From Ferrimicrobium sp. (lineage in GTDB: Bacteria; Actinomycetota; Acidimicrobiia; Acidimicrobiales; Acidimicrobiaceae), in NCBI RefSeq assembly GCF_027364955.1, contig NZ_DAHXOI010000009.1:48501-112500 (forward strand): a stretch of 64,000 nt of DNA. The letters are read 5' to 3'. The position numbers were made by a program, and so were the translations under genes. The notes beneath the pieces were generated by a model. The model searched no databases, was not told the origin of the DNA, and saw only the letters and a program-made list of their open reading frames with translations. Within the stretch, counting starts at the first letter, position 1. Each line of letters starts with the position of its first letter. Below are positions 34,562 to 43,668 of the stretch, piece by piece.

Positions 34562-37114
34562 TTAGTGAAGTGCACCGGGCGCACGTAGGCTTCGGGTGAC
34601 CATTTGTGGTTCAAGCAGGGAATCTCGTATCAACAGTCGTGCACCGCGCACGTAGACGCCCTTGGTGGTGAGCGAGATCGGGTCGAGCAAAAGTGCGTGG
34701 ACGGGGTAGAACTGGTCCGCAATGGCGATGAGGGTTTTCGTGATCTCAAAGAGGGAACTTCGATCCATCTTCGGAAGCTTTGCGTAACCGTCGGTGATGG
34801 TGATACCCGGTATCGAATCGATGAACTCTTCAATGTCTTGTTCTGTTTGGGGCAGTGCCCGTAGTGAGACGGCTCCGAAGAGGTCGAAAGCAACTCCGGA
34901 AAGGCTACCACGTAGAAAGGGTCCAAAGCGGTTATCGTGGATCAGCTCGATGCGTAACAGTGCGGTACGACCCTCTAACTCTTCACGACGTGCACCGGTG
35001 GGCGGCTCGATGGGTATGCCGAATTGCCCGGCCGCTACGCGCGCAGGTTCACCGTCGAGGAGGGCCGACCCGGCGGCCAGGGTAGACAGCAATTCGTCTG
35101 GAATGACTAATGGTTCCGTGGTGATTGGCTCTCCACTCGGTCGAAGTTTCCAGCGAGAGTAGTCAGCCATTCTGCCGAGGGCAATGGCGGCGCTCTCAGG
35201 GAACGAGTATGAGGGGATGGTGTTGCCGTGGCTCGAGAGCGCTGCTGGCACGCCCGGCAGTGCGAGGAAGTTGGCCAGGACTGGCTTGGTCGCATTCTCT
35301 GCGGAGGCTCGGGCGATCGCATCAGCGACACTTGCCGCCGCGTTGACCGCTGGGTTGGGGTTACCGCTGAGACCACGTTCGGTTGGCGGCGCTAAGGTGC
35401 GAGGGTCGTCGTTTGAGCCAACGACAGTGGGAATATAGCAGACGATGACGGCGTCGACGCCGGTATCAGCGAGTACCGCCGCCAAATCCTGCCCCCAGTC
35501 TGCTGGCGTCGACGATGGTGCGAGTTCGATTGGGTTCTTGGTGCCGACCGTTGGAGCAGCGCTTGAAAACGTCGCGAGCTCCAAGCCGGCGGGCGTAAGG
35601 GCATCGGCCACGAGCGGTCCGGTGCCGCCGGTGTTCGTAAGGATTGCGACTCGGTTGCCGTTGGGTATGGGTTGGTCCAAGAAGGCCCGTGTTAACTGTA
35701 TGAGTTGTTCAAGTGTGTCCAGACGGATGACGCCGGTCTGTCGCATGAGCGCCTCGACAGCAGCGTCATCATCTAATTCGCCAAAGGCTAAGGGTATCTG
35801 CCCTTCTCTTCGGCGACGGGACTTGACTGCAAGTACTGGTTTTGCAAGGGATACTCGTCGCGCAATGCGGGCGAAGCTTCGTGGGTTACCAAATCCCTCC
35901 ATGTAGAGGAGTACAATGCTCGTTAACGGGTCGTCCTCCCAGAACGAGAGCAGGTCGTTACCGGAGATATCCGCCTTATTGCCGGAACTGACAAACCCTG
36001 AGACTCCGATATCAGCTCGTTGCAGTTCCGCGAGGATCGCCAAGGAGAGTGGTCCGGACTGCGCATGGACACCGGCACCCCCCTGATGGATCCTGATGGG
36101 TGCCAAAGTGGCCTGGAGGCCGAATGGAGGTGTGGCGATTCCCATCGAGTTGGGGCCGACCACACGGATACCGTTGCGTCGCGCAAGTGCTACCAATTGA
36201 CGTTCGACCTCTGCACCATCCCGAGAGGTATCGGAAAATCCTGCGGAGATGATCACCACCCCCTTGGCTTGGGTGGTGATCGCATCCTCGACGACTTTGA
36301 GAACCTCAGCAACATTGACGGCAATGATGACGAGGTCGACAGGTTCGGGGAGGGAAGCGAGATTCGGGTAACAGCGAACGCCACGAACGGCGGTGGCTTC
36401 ACTATTGATTGGGTAGATAGTTCCAGAGAAATTGCCATCAAGAAGGTTGGCGAAGATGAGGTCGCCTACGCTCCCAGCGACTCTGCTTGCACCGACGATA
36501 GCGACCGAGTTCGGTCGTAGTATCGTCTCGATCGATCGTGCCGTCGCGCGATGTTCTCGAGCCGCCATGGCATTGCGCGACTGTTGTGTGGGGGTGAGAT
36601 CGAAGCGAACTTGGACGACACCCTCTTCGGTGTGCCGTATCAGTTGGTAGCCAGCGTCGCGAAACACTTTGAGCATTCGCGTGTTGTCGGCGAGTGTGTC
36701 AGCGACGAAGCGAGTAATGCCATTTGTCTTGGCAAAGGCAGCGAGCTGCTCGAGCATGATGGAGCCAAGCCCACGGCCCTGGTGGGCATCGTCTACGAGG
36801 AACGCGACTTCGGCTACCGGGTTGCCAGGGATTCGGTCATAGCGAGCCACCGCGATGAGGCGACCGCGGTAGTCAGCGACAAATGCCATGCGGTCTTGAT
36901 AATCGACATTGACAAAGCGGTTGAGCATGGGCTCGCTCAAGTGCGGCATCGGCGTAAAGAAACGGTAATAGACCGTCGCAGGCGAGAGTCGCGCATGGAG
37001 CTCGGTGATCCCTTGGGCGTCACTAGGGCGGATTGGGCGCAGGTGAACCGTCCTTCCGTCCGAGAGGATCGTGTCCGATTCCCAGCTGGCCGGGTAGTGG
37101 CTTTCTGGTGTCAT
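34562..37114 (-). CDS. Pat-type protein lysine acetyltransferase (GNAT + acyl-CoA synthetase-like)
   Basis: 850 residues. Residues about 15-170 are a GNAT acetyltransferase (FLVDDAHQGRGLGSIMLEQLAAF is the acetyl-CoA loop). From about 195 there is an NDP-forming acyl-CoA synthetase-like region: CoA-binding SVAIVGASRVAGSVGDLIFANLL, then VVGPNSMGIATP, VSSGNKADISGNDLLSFW, and an ATP-grasp end. GNAT first and synthetase second is the order of Streptomyces PatA; Salmonella Pat has the reverse. Such enzymes acetylate and inactivate acetyl-CoA synthetase. No cyclic-nucleotide domain is present. ATG overlaps the Rrf2 stop. Confidence 0.87.
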   Translation of the reverse strand: MTPESHYPASWESDTILSDGRTVHLRPIRPSDAQGITELHARLSPATVYYRFFTPMPHLSEPMLNRFVNVDYQDRMAFVADYRGRLIAVARYDRIPGNPVAEVAFLVDDAHQGRGLGSIMLEQLAAFAKTNGITRFVADTLADNTRMLKVFRDAGYQLIRHTEEGVVQVRFDLTPTQQSRNAMAAREHRATARSIETILRPNSVAIVGASRVAGSVGDLIFANLLDGNFSGTIYPINSEATAVRGVRCYPNLASLPEPVDLVIIAVNVAEVLKVVEDAITTQAKGVVIISAGFSDTSRDGAEVERQLVALARRNGIRVVGPNSMGIATPPFGLQATLAPIRIHQGGAGVHAQSGPLSLAILAELQRADIGVSGFVSSGNKADISGNDLLSFWEDDPLTSIVLLYMEGFGNPRSFARIARRVSLAKPVLAVKSRRRREGQIPLAFGELDDDAAVEALMRQTGVIRLDTLEQLIQLTRAFLDQPIPNGNRVAILTNTGGTGPLVADALTPAGLELATFSSAAPTVGTKNPIELAPSSTPADWGQDLAAVLADTGVDAVIVCYIPTVVGSNDDPRTLAPPTERGLSGNPNPAVNAAASVADAIARASAENATKPVLANFLALPGVPAALSSHGNTIPSYSFPESAAIALGRMADYSRWKLRPSGEPITTEPLVIPDELLSTLAAGSALLDGEPARVAAGQFGIPIEPPTGARREELEGRTALLRIELIHDNRFGPFLRGSLSGVAFDLFGAVSLRALPQTEQDIEEFIDSIPGITITDGYAKLPKMDRSSLFEITKTLIAIADQFYPVHALLLDPISLTTKGVYVRGARLLIRDSLLEPQMVTRSLRAPGALH

Positions 37115-37563
37115 CCGCCGATGACCTTCTGTTCATCTGGGGCCATTCCACGCGCCCGGGCAACCATATCAGCAAGGGTGTACGAGCGTAAGTGTTCACG
37201 CATGTGATGCCCAACCTCGGCCCAAACGTCGCGAAGCACGCATTGCCCCTCGTGTTCGCACGCCCCGTTCTCATGTGGGGCACCGAAGTTGTCCAGGGTC
37301 AGAGGGCCGTCGACCGCGGAGATGATCTGTGCCAGGGTGATCTGTGTGGGGTCCCTGGAGAGGACATAGCCTCCGCTGGCCCCTCTCCGTGAGGTGACGA
37401 GTCCTGCACCCTTCAGAGTCAAGAGGATCTGCTCCAAGTAGGGCTGGGGTAGACCGGTACGGCGCGAGAGTTCCGCAACCGAGGTGGGTTTCTCAGGAAC
37501 CCGGCGTAGGGCTAGCGACAAGAGCGCCCTTGATGCGTAGTCTCCACGAGTTGAAACCTTCAC
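37111..37563 (-). CDS. Rrf2 family transcriptional regulator
   Basis: About 150 residues. The winged-helix DNA-binding part is VAELSRRTGLPQPYLEQILLTLKGAGLVTSRRGASGGYVLSRDP. The sensor loop reads C-EHEGQ-C-VLRDVW, so two cysteines are spaced as in IscR/NsrR but the third ligand position holds Trp. The Fe-S cluster may therefore be absent or use another ligand. GTG 37563 gives the family N-terminus (VKVSTRGDYASRAL); the frame is open to 37611. It is co-directional with the Pat gene, overlapping by 4 nt. Confidence 0.85.
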   Translation of the reverse strand: MKVSTRGDYASRALLSLALRRVPEKPTSVAELSRRTGLPQPYLEQILLTLKGAGLVTSRRGASGGYVLSRDPTQITLAQIISAVDGPLTLDNFGAPHENGACEHEGQCVLRDVWAEVGHHMREHLRSYTLADMVARARGMAPDEQKVIGG

Positions 37564-37606
37564 TGATGACCATCGTAGCCGATACGGTGAGTCTCTGGCT
37601 TGGCCC

Positions 37607-37616
37607 AGCACGTGCT
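37607..37616. promoter_or_regulatory. Palindrome in the divergent Rrf2/phosphodiesterase region
   Basis: AGCACGTGCT is a perfect 10-bp palindrome in the 87-nt region between the two divergent starts (37563 and 37651). It is a candidate operator for the Rrf2 regulator or its neighbour, but a 10-bp palindrome can arise by chance. Confidence 0.25.
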
Positions 37617-37650
37617 AAGGTGGGCTAGCCTGGAGGAGGAAAGAGGATCG

Positions 37651-38793
37651 ATGGGCATCATACAATTGGATGAGATCACCCCGGACGACTCCTTTGTCTT
37701 ACCAGAGTATACGGCCCCTGGCCTGGCGACGCTCATGCCGACGGTGGTGGACATCGTTCGCGGCCGAACAGGAGCAGCTGACGCGTTTCTGGGAACCGGA
37801 GTAGACAACGTAGAACGGGTGGTCGTTCTCGCCCTTGATGGATTGGGTTATTTTCAGCTTCTGCCACGACTGGCGTCGCTCCCGATTCTGGCGAGTGGGG
37901 TGCTGCGTCGAGGCTACTCGGTGGGACCGACGACCACCGCTACCGCACTCACCTCCTTGACGACTGGCGCAACGCCGGCCGAGCACGGGGTGCTGGGGTA
38001 CCGGGTACGGTTGGGATCGCATGCCATCTTAAATACGTTGCGATGGAGTTCCTCAGAACGCGAGGTCACCCCGCCGATTCCCGTGGACTTTCAGCCGGTG
38101 CCGCCGTTTTGTGGCGAGACCCCGACGGTGGTAACGAAGTACCTTTTTGCTAAGACTGGCTTCACGCAGGTCCATCTCCGTGGCGGAAGGCTCCGCTATT
38201 GGCATGCGATGTCGAGTATTGTCGCCAAGATCCTTGGGGCACTTGAGGAGGGTGAGCCTCTCGTTTTTGCGTACTATGACGGCATCGACACCGTGGCCCA
38301 TGAGTTTGGGCTTGGTGATGCCTATGAACGCGAGTTGTTGATGGTAGACATGCTCGTCGGGATGCTCGTTGAGCAACTGCCGGCCAGAACGGCACTCGTT
38401 ATTACGGCAGATCACGGGCAGGTCGAGGTTCCTACAGCTCCGATCCGCATCGATGCCACCATCATGGAGCTCGTGAAGCTTCTTTCGGGAGAGGGGCGTT
38501 TCCGATGGCTCCACTGTCAGCAAGGCGCCACCGAACGGGTAGCGGCGATGGTCTCTGAACGCTATGGCGACATCGCTCGTGTGTTGGTGCGAGACGAAGT
38601 TGTGGGGCTTGGTATCTTTGGAGGTACGCCTTCAAAAGGGGTGATGGCACGGGTGGGGGACGTCGCCATCGTGCCGACGACCCCGGTGAGTTTTTATGAT
38701 CCAGACGATGTCGGTGCACTCCAGTTGGTATGTCGACACGGAGGCTTAACGGCCGATGAGGTGATCATTCCGATACTGACGTTTATCAGGTAG
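37651..38793 (+). CDS. Alkaline phosphatase superfamily phosphodiesterase/nucleotide pyrophosphatase
   Basis: 380 residues of the type I phosphodiesterase group. The metal and active-site residues are Asp in VVLALDGLGYF, the Thr nucleophile region SVGPTTTATALTSLTTG, PAEHGVLGY, Asp/His in YYDGIDTVAHEFG and Asp-His in ITADHGQVE. There is no signal peptide, so it is probably cytoplasmic; the natural substrate is not evident. The ATG follows GGAGGAGGAAAGAGG. The open frame extends to 37600 but that version lacks a ribosome site. Confidence 0.83.
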   Translation: MGIIQLDEITPDDSFVLPEYTAPGLATLMPTVVDIVRGRTGAADAFLGTGVDNVERVVVLALDGLGYFQLLPRLASLPILASGVLRRGYSVGPTTTATALTSLTTGATPAEHGVLGYRVRLGSHAILNTLRWSSSEREVTPPIPVDFQPVPPFCGETPTVVTKYLFAKTGFTQVHLRGGRLRYWHAMSSIVAKILGALEEGEPLVFAYYDGIDTVAHEFGLGDAYERELLMVDMLVGMLVEQLPARTALVITADHGQVEVPTAPIRIDATIMELVKLLSGEGRFRWLHCQQGATERVAAMVSERYGDIARVLVRDEVVGLGIFGGTPSKGVMARVGDVAIVPTTPVSFYDPDDVGALQLVCRHGGLTADEVIIPILTFIR

Positions 38794-38809
38794 GCTTTTG
38801 GTGGGTGTT

Positions 38810-38824
38810 CGGGTCGGCGACCCG
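38810..38824 (+). promoter_or_regulatory. Hairpin before bpa
   Basis: CGGGTC-GGC-GACCCG makes a 6-bp stem with a 3-nt loop, 17 nt after the upstream stop and about 10 nt before the GGAGG site of bpa. It may partly end upstream transcripts or set the level of bpa; it has no T-run. Confidence 0.35.
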
Positions 38825-38841
38825 TTGAACGGAGGACGAAT

Positions 38842-39300
38842 ATGGCAGATGCACATGAGGAACCTAAGTTACTGATGCCAGGTGATAGTGCGGCGCCGGA
38901 GGCGAACTCCGAGGTCATTATGTCACCGGCAAAGGTACTGCGCATCGGTTCGATGATACGGGCACTCCTGGAGGAGGTCAAATCGGCTCCTCTCGACGTG
39001 AATTCTCGTAGCCGACTGGCAGAGATCTACGACACCTCTGTGGCAGAACTCGGGGGCGTGATGTCGGAGGATCTCACGGAGGAGCTCCGAGGTTTCGCCC
39101 CAGCGTTCCATGGGGGGGAGGTACCATCTGAGGCCGAGCTGCGCATCGCGCAGGCCCAGCTCGTCGGATGGCTCGAGGGATTGTTTCACGGCATCCAAGC
39201 GACGCTCATGGCACAACAGATGGATTCGCGATCCCAGTTACAAGAGCTCCGTAATCGAGGGCTCCCGCAGGGAACGCCAGCACCAGGGAACTATCTGTGA
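38842..39300 (+). CDS. bpa: Bacterial proteasome activator Bpa/PafE
   Basis: 152 residues. The core (about 30-130) closely follows mycobacterial Bpa: KVLRIGSMIRALLEEVKSAPLD, then ELRIAQAQLVGWLEGLFHGIQ. Bpa forms a 12-mer ring that docks on the 20S core by a C-terminal HbYX-type tail and lets unfolded proteins in without ATP. Here the tail ends in GNYL, close to GQYL of the mycobacterial protein. Its presence implies a 20S proteasome elsewhere in this genome. A GGAGG site precedes the ATG; it overlaps rpiB by 4 nt. Confidence 0.92.
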   Translation: MADAHEEPKLLMPGDSAAPEANSEVIMSPAKVLRIGSMIRALLEEVKSAPLDVNSRSRLAEIYDTSVAELGGVMSEDLTEELRGFAPAFHGGEVPSEAELRIAQAQLVGWLEGLFHGIQATLMAQQMDSRSQLQELRNRGLPQGTPAPGNYL

Positions 39301-39785
39301 ACCTAGCGCTCGATGGTGTCGTTGTCGCTATCGGCGGTGACCATGCTGGTTTTCCGCTGAAGGGTAAAGTCGCCCAGTACCTCGAGGATGAGGGTGCGGT
39401 GGTCATTGACTTTGGTACCGACTCGGAGGAGAGCGTCGACTATCCGCTCTACTGTGAACCGGTCGGTCGAGCGGTAGCGAGTGGAGTCGCCACTCTCGGG
39501 GTAGTGTTGGGAGGATCCGGCCAAGGCGAGCAGATCGTTGCGAACAAGGTGGTCGGCGTGCGAGCAGCGCTGTGTTGGAACGAACTCTCTGCCAGGCTTG
39601 CCCGGGCGCACAACGATGCGAACGTACTGGCCCTTGGTGCTCGGTTGCTAGGAGATGAGCTTGCGCTTGCCATCGTTGCGGCCTTCGTGTCCGGTGTGTT
39701 TGACGGCGGACGACATGAACGGCGGATCGCACAGATCCACCAGGTAGAAGAAGGGGTGTCGTTCGTTCAAGATGCAAGTAGGTAA
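39297..39785 (+). CDS. rpiB: Ribose-5-phosphate isomerase B
   Basis: 162 residues of the RpiB/LacA fold. VAIGGDHAGFPLKGKV is the N-terminal phosphate/active-site segment, VVLGGSGQGEQIVANKV the catalytic loop (where the usual Cys of E. coli RpiB is Ser/Gly, as in mycobacteria), and CWNELSARLARAHNDANVLALGARL the closing block. It interconverts ribose-5-P and ribulose-5-P in the pentose phosphate pathway. GTG 39297 overlaps the bpa stop. The 14-nt overlap with the next gene suggests co-transcription. Confidence 0.95.
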   Translation: MNLALDGVVVAIGGDHAGFPLKGKVAQYLEDEGAVVIDFGTDSEESVDYPLYCEPVGRAVASGVATLGVVLGGSGQGEQIVANKVVGVRAALCWNELSARLARAHNDANVLALGARLLGDELALAIVAAFVSGVFDGGRHERRIAQIHQVEEGVSFVQDASR

Positions 39786-40875
39786 ACCTGCACGTTCTAC
39801 GTTATTGGTCGGCATCGTTGGGGCAGTTGTCGTATTGATTGCCGCGTTGTTTGTCGCCAATCGATCGACAACCGTTCCCGCTCGTTTGAGTGTCCCCACC
39901 GCGACGACCGCACCGGGAAGTTCATCCAGCACGACATCTATTCCACCTGTTGAGACACAGACGAGTAGCTCGCCTATCCGTGGTGTCGGCGAGTACTCTA
40001 CGACCGTGGTCGAAGATGGACGGATTCTGTGCGTGCCGTCGACGGGAGCCTGTTCGACGAGAAGCTATCTTCTGCACATCTATTACCCCTCCACAAAGTC
40101 CACGCAAGTGAATCCTGTGGTGGACGCGAATCCTGCCAGTGCGGGCTCTCCGTACCCGTTGATTGTGTTCGCGGCTGGATTCGACGTAGATCCATCAAAC
40201 TACCTGCCATTGATCAGCGGATGGGTACGGCACGGATACGTAGTAGCGGCACCTCGATTTCCGCTCTCCTCGGCGTGGGCGATCGCACATTATGGGGTAA
40301 ATCTGTCGGATGCGGAGCTATCAGATGCCTTTGAGTCGGACATGCTCAATCAGCCAGGTGACATGCGAGCCGCGATTGCCGAGGTCGCGTTGTTGAATCA
40401 GAACCCATCGACGCCGTTGACGGCGCTTGTCAATATGAATGAGATCGCCGCCGCTGGTCAGAGCGATGGGGGGGACACGACGCTGGCCTTCACTGATAAC
40501 ACCTGCTGCCGTGATTCCGCGGTGAAGGCGGCAATCATACTCTCGGGGGCTGAATTCACTCCCTACGGCGGAGAATATTTCCCGTCACCTGCGATGCCAC
40601 TCATGGTGGCGCAAGGCACGGCGGATACGGTCAATGCTCCAGCTCTCTCGACCCAGATCTACGACCAAGCTCCTGCTCCTAAGGTCTATTTACAACTTCT
40701 CGGCGCAGACCATCTCGAGGCGTACACGCAGACAAACGCCTATGAACAGGCAGTGCTCAAAACTTCGCTCGCGTTTCTAGCCACCTACGTCCGCGGCATA
40801 TCCCCCTCGATTACGCATTTGACGACCATCGGTACTATCGCTCATGTCAGTAGCGAGGAGGCTGATCTTTCGTGA
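39772..40875 (+). CDS. Membrane-anchored or secreted alpha/beta hydrolase
   Basis: 367 residues. An N-terminal hydrophobic segment (about 10-30) serves as anchor or signal. A Ser/Thr/Pro-rich linker (about 32-68) follows, then an alpha/beta hydrolase domain. The nucleophile elbow is AAGQSDGGDTTLAF (G-x-S-x-G as GQSDGG); the likely acid/His pair is in AQGTADTVN and LLGADHLEAY. It resembles dienelactone hydrolase or platelet-activating-factor acetylhydrolase-type lipases; the substrate is unknown. The ATG lies in the end of rpiB. Confidence 0.78.
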   Translation: MQVGKPARSTLLVGIVGAVVVLIAALFVANRSTTVPARLSVPTATTAPGSSSSTTSIPPVETQTSSSPIRGVGEYSTTVVEDGRILCVPSTGACSTRSYLLHIYYPSTKSTQVNPVVDANPASAGSPYPLIVFAAGFDVDPSNYLPLISGWVRHGYVVAAPRFPLSSAWAIAHYGVNLSDAELSDAFESDMLNQPGDMRAAIAEVALLNQNPSTPLTALVNMNEIAAAGQSDGGDTTLAFTDNTCCRDSAVKAAIILSGAEFTPYGGEYFPSPAMPLMVAQGTADTVNAPALSTQIYDQAPAPKVYLQLLGADHLEAYTQTNAYEQAVLKTSLAFLATYVRGISPSITHLTTIGTIAHVSSEEADLS

Positions 40876-42014
40876 ACAGTCCGTGGATGATCGGTGAAGT
40901 GGAGCCGTATCAGCCAGGGAAGGTGAACGCCGTTGTGAAGGACGTGCTCGACGTTGAGGGGTTGCCGACCACCTGTGGTTCCAGGCTGGTCGCTTCCAGG
41001 GCGTTGCCAGCCATGCGGGACGCAGCGGCGGTGGCTCGACTGCGTGCGACGGGGGTCTTCATTCGCGGTAAGGCGAACCTTGTGGAGTTTGCCTTTGGCG
41101 TCCATGGGGTCAATCCGTGGTTCGGTACCCCGAGCAACCCCTGTTCCCCGGATCTGATCCCTGGCGGCTCCTCCAGCGGCTCTGCCGTTGCTGTCGCCCT
41201 TGGCGAGGCGGAGGTTGGAGTTGGTACCGACACCGGGGGATCCATACGCATCCCGGCGGCGTGCTGCGGGATCCTAGGTCTCAAACCAACCTATGGTCTG
41301 ATCGATGAGACCGGGTGCGCCGCCTTAGCCCCGAGCTTGGATACCGTCGGTGTGTTGGCCCGCACGATCGCCGATCTTGAACGGGGTTTTGTCGGTATTG
41401 GTGGTGTGTTGGAAGGTCCAACGCCGACATGGATTGCACAGGTGCAGTGTGGGGTGCCGTCCTTTGACGCGGTCGTCTCCGATGTGCTTGCAGCCATCGA
41501 TCTACCCGTCCGTACAACACCGGTGCTCGAGCTCGATCATCTCTGGGAGGATGGCAATACGGTACTCCTATGGGAGGCCTATCGGCAATTGAGCCCCTAT
41601 CTATCCCAAGCCCACCGGCTCGATCCGCGAGGGCTAGCACGTCTTCGCGGTGCGGCCCAAGTGAGTGAGTCCGATTATCGCCACGCAGGTCAACGGCGAG
41701 AGAAGGTACGTGAGCGTTGGTTTCGAGGGCTTGGCATGGGTGAGGGTGTCGTGGCACTCCCAACCTTGGCACGGCCTGTTCCTGCTCGGTGGCCACTTGA
41801 TGTTTCTGGTGTCAACCAGTTGACGCTGCCCTTTAACTATTTGGGTTTTCCCGCTCTGACCCTGCCGATTCGCATTGGTGTAGATGGGTTACAGGGGCGC
41901 GGAAGTGCCGGTACAGTTCCGTTCGCTCTGCAGTTGGTCGCAGTCGACCATCGAGAGTCGCAGCTCTTTGGGGTTGCACGGCGTATTTACGAACGTTTCC
42001 ACGGTGTTGAATAG
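40872..42014 (+). CDS. Amidase signature family enzyme
   Basis: 380 residues with the Ser-cisSer-Lys triad: Lys23 in VNAVVKDVLDVEG, cis-Ser in GGSSSGSA (about 101) and nucleophile Ser124 in VGTDTGGSIRIPA. ACCGILGLKPTYGLI follows as in GatA-type amidases. At 380 residues it is shorter than GatA (about 480), so hydrolysis of a small amide is more likely than tRNA amidation; no gatB or gatC is adjacent. GTG 40872 overlaps the hydrolase stop. Confidence 0.88.
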   Translation: MNSPWMIGEVEPYQPGKVNAVVKDVLDVEGLPTTCGSRLVASRALPAMRDAAAVARLRATGVFIRGKANLVEFAFGVHGVNPWFGTPSNPCSPDLIPGGSSSGSAVAVALGEAEVGVGTDTGGSIRIPAACCGILGLKPTYGLIDETGCAALAPSLDTVGVLARTIADLERGFVGIGGVLEGPTPTWIAQVQCGVPSFDAVVSDVLAAIDLPVRTTPVLELDHLWEDGNTVLLWEAYRQLSPYLSQAHRLDPRGLARLRGAAQVSESDYRHAGQRREKVRERWFRGLGMGEGVVALPTLARPVPARWPLDVSGVNQLTLPFNYLGFPALTLPIRIGVDGLQGRGSAGTVPFALQLVAVDHRESQLFGVARRIYERFHGVE

Positions 42015-42087
42015 ACTGGGTTGATGCAACGGTTCGGTACGCTCCATAGACCGGTTGCGGCATGGGTTGATCAAGGAGGTTAGGGCA

Positions 42088-43650
42088 ATGATGCGGGTTA
42101 AACATCTGTTAGGTGGGCAGTGGGTTGATGGTAGCGGTGAGGGGACGGTGTTGCGAGATCCCGCGACGGGTGCTCCTGTTGCGTCGAGCTCAGCTGATGG
42201 GGTAGACGTTGCAGGTCCCCTTGCCTGGGCGCGCCGCACCGGCGGGGCTGAGCTTCGGGCAATGACGTTTCGTGAGCGGGGAGCGCTTCTCGCGCGTTTT
42301 GCCGAGAAACTTCGTGAGGGGCGACCAGCCTACTATGACGCGGTTCTTGCGAACATGGGGGCGAACAAGCGCGATGCCGTCTTTGATATCGACGGTGCTA
42401 TTGCCGTTCTTCGCTACTATGCGGGTCTTGGTGAAGAGCTTGGCGATCGGCATACCTTGATCGAGCCAGGCTTCGCACAGATGACGCGTTCGGAGGAGTA
42501 CCGGGTGGCGCATCTGCTCACTCCTCGCCAGGGTATTGCCATTGGCATCAATGCCTTTAACTTCCCCGCATGGGGCATGTTTGAGAAGGTAGCAACCGCG
42601 ACGTTGGCCGGTATGCCCTCACTGGCCAAGCCTGCGACCCAAACGGCACTGGTCGCCTATCTTATGGTGCGCGACCTGCATGCAGCGAACTTGATCCCCG
42701 ACGGGGTTCTATCGTTGTTGAGCGCTGGTGGTCGTGATCTTGTAGATATGGTCGAGGAAGAGGACACCCTCGCCTTTACTGGGTCTGCAGATACCGCGAT
42801 CATGCTGCGGTCGAATCGGAATCTCATCACGCATGGAGCTCGGTTCAACGCGGAAGCGGACTCGTTGAATGCGATCTTTGCACTGGGAGATCTGAGCGCA
42901 GCATCGATGGAGAGCTTGGTGGATGCGGTGGTCACAGAGATGACCATCAAAGCTGGCCAAAAATGCACCGCGATCCGTAGGGTGATCGTACCCGATGAGT
43001 TATTGGGATCGGTGAGCGAACGACTCGTAGCACGAATGAGTTCATTGAAGGTCGGGGACGCGAGGAATCCCGAGGTTGAGATGGGTCCCCTGGTGTCGCG
43101 GGCACAGCAGGAATCGGTGATTGCAGGTGCAGCGCTACTGGCGCAAGAGGGCAAAAGCCTCCTCGCGGGGGCAAGTTCGGTGGAGTTCATCGATGTCGAC
43201 CCGCACGTCGCAGCGGTGGTTGCACCCTCACTCATCCAGATTAGCGACCCTTCTTCAGCGAGGCTCGTGCACGAACTTGAGGTTTTTGGCCCGTGCGTGG
43301 CCTTGATGGGATATCGAAGCATGAGCGAAGGCATCGAGTTGGTGAGAAGGGGGCGAGGTTCGCTCGTGGCGACGATTGTGACTGATGACGATGCTGCCTT
43401 TGCTGCGACGGCTGTGGCTCTTGGATCACTCCACGGGCGTCTTGCACAGCTCAACAGCGCGACCGCAGCCCTCAATCCGGGGCATGGTGTGGTGATGCCG
43501 CAAGGGATTCATGGCGGTCCTGGTAGGGCCGGTGGAGGAGAGGAGCTTGGCGGGCTGCGAGCACTACAGTTTTACTGTCAGCGCAGCGCGATACAGGCGA
43601 CCGTCCCCGTTCTTGAGTCGCTGCGTAGGGGGTCGGCCGAGCTGGGCTGA
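42088..43650 (+). CDS. PaaZ/BoxD-type aldehyde dehydrogenase
   Basis: 520 residues. The sequence matches the ALDH half of PaaZ or BoxD: LLTPRQGIAIGINAFNFPAWGMFEKVA, SLAKPATQTALVAY, TFTGSADTA-like AFTGSADTAIM, and nucleophile Cys293 in AGQKCTAIRR. HGGPGRAGGGEELGGLRAL is at the C-terminus. PaaZ fuses this to a MaoC hydratase, absent here. BoxD oxidises 3,4-dehydroadipyl-CoA semialdehyde. No paa or box genes adjoin, so the aldehyde is uncertain. AAGGAGG precedes the ATG at 42088. The mycofactocin genes start 80 nt downstream. Confidence 0.85.
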   Translation: MMRVKHLLGGQWVDGSGEGTVLRDPATGAPVASSSADGVDVAGPLAWARRTGGAELRAMTFRERGALLARFAEKLREGRPAYYDAVLANMGANKRDAVFDIDGAIAVLRYYAGLGEELGDRHTLIEPGFAQMTRSEEYRVAHLLTPRQGIAIGINAFNFPAWGMFEKVATATLAGMPSLAKPATQTALVAYLMVRDLHAANLIPDGVLSLLSAGGRDLVDMVEEEDTLAFTGSADTAIMLRSNRNLITHGARFNAEADSLNAIFALGDLSAASMESLVDAVVTEMTIKAGQKCTAIRRVIVPDELLGSVSERLVARMSSLKVGDARNPEVEMGPLVSRAQQESVIAGAALLAQEGKSLLAGASSVEFIDVDPHVAAVVAPSLIQISDPSSARLVHELEVFGPCVALMGYRSMSEGIELVRRGRGSLVATIVTDDDAAFAATAVALGSLHGRLAQLNSATAALNPGHGVVMPQGIHGGPGRAGGGEELGGLRALQFYCQRSAIQATVPVLESLRRGSAELG

Positions 43651-43668
43651 ACGGCTGAGGTTGTTCCG

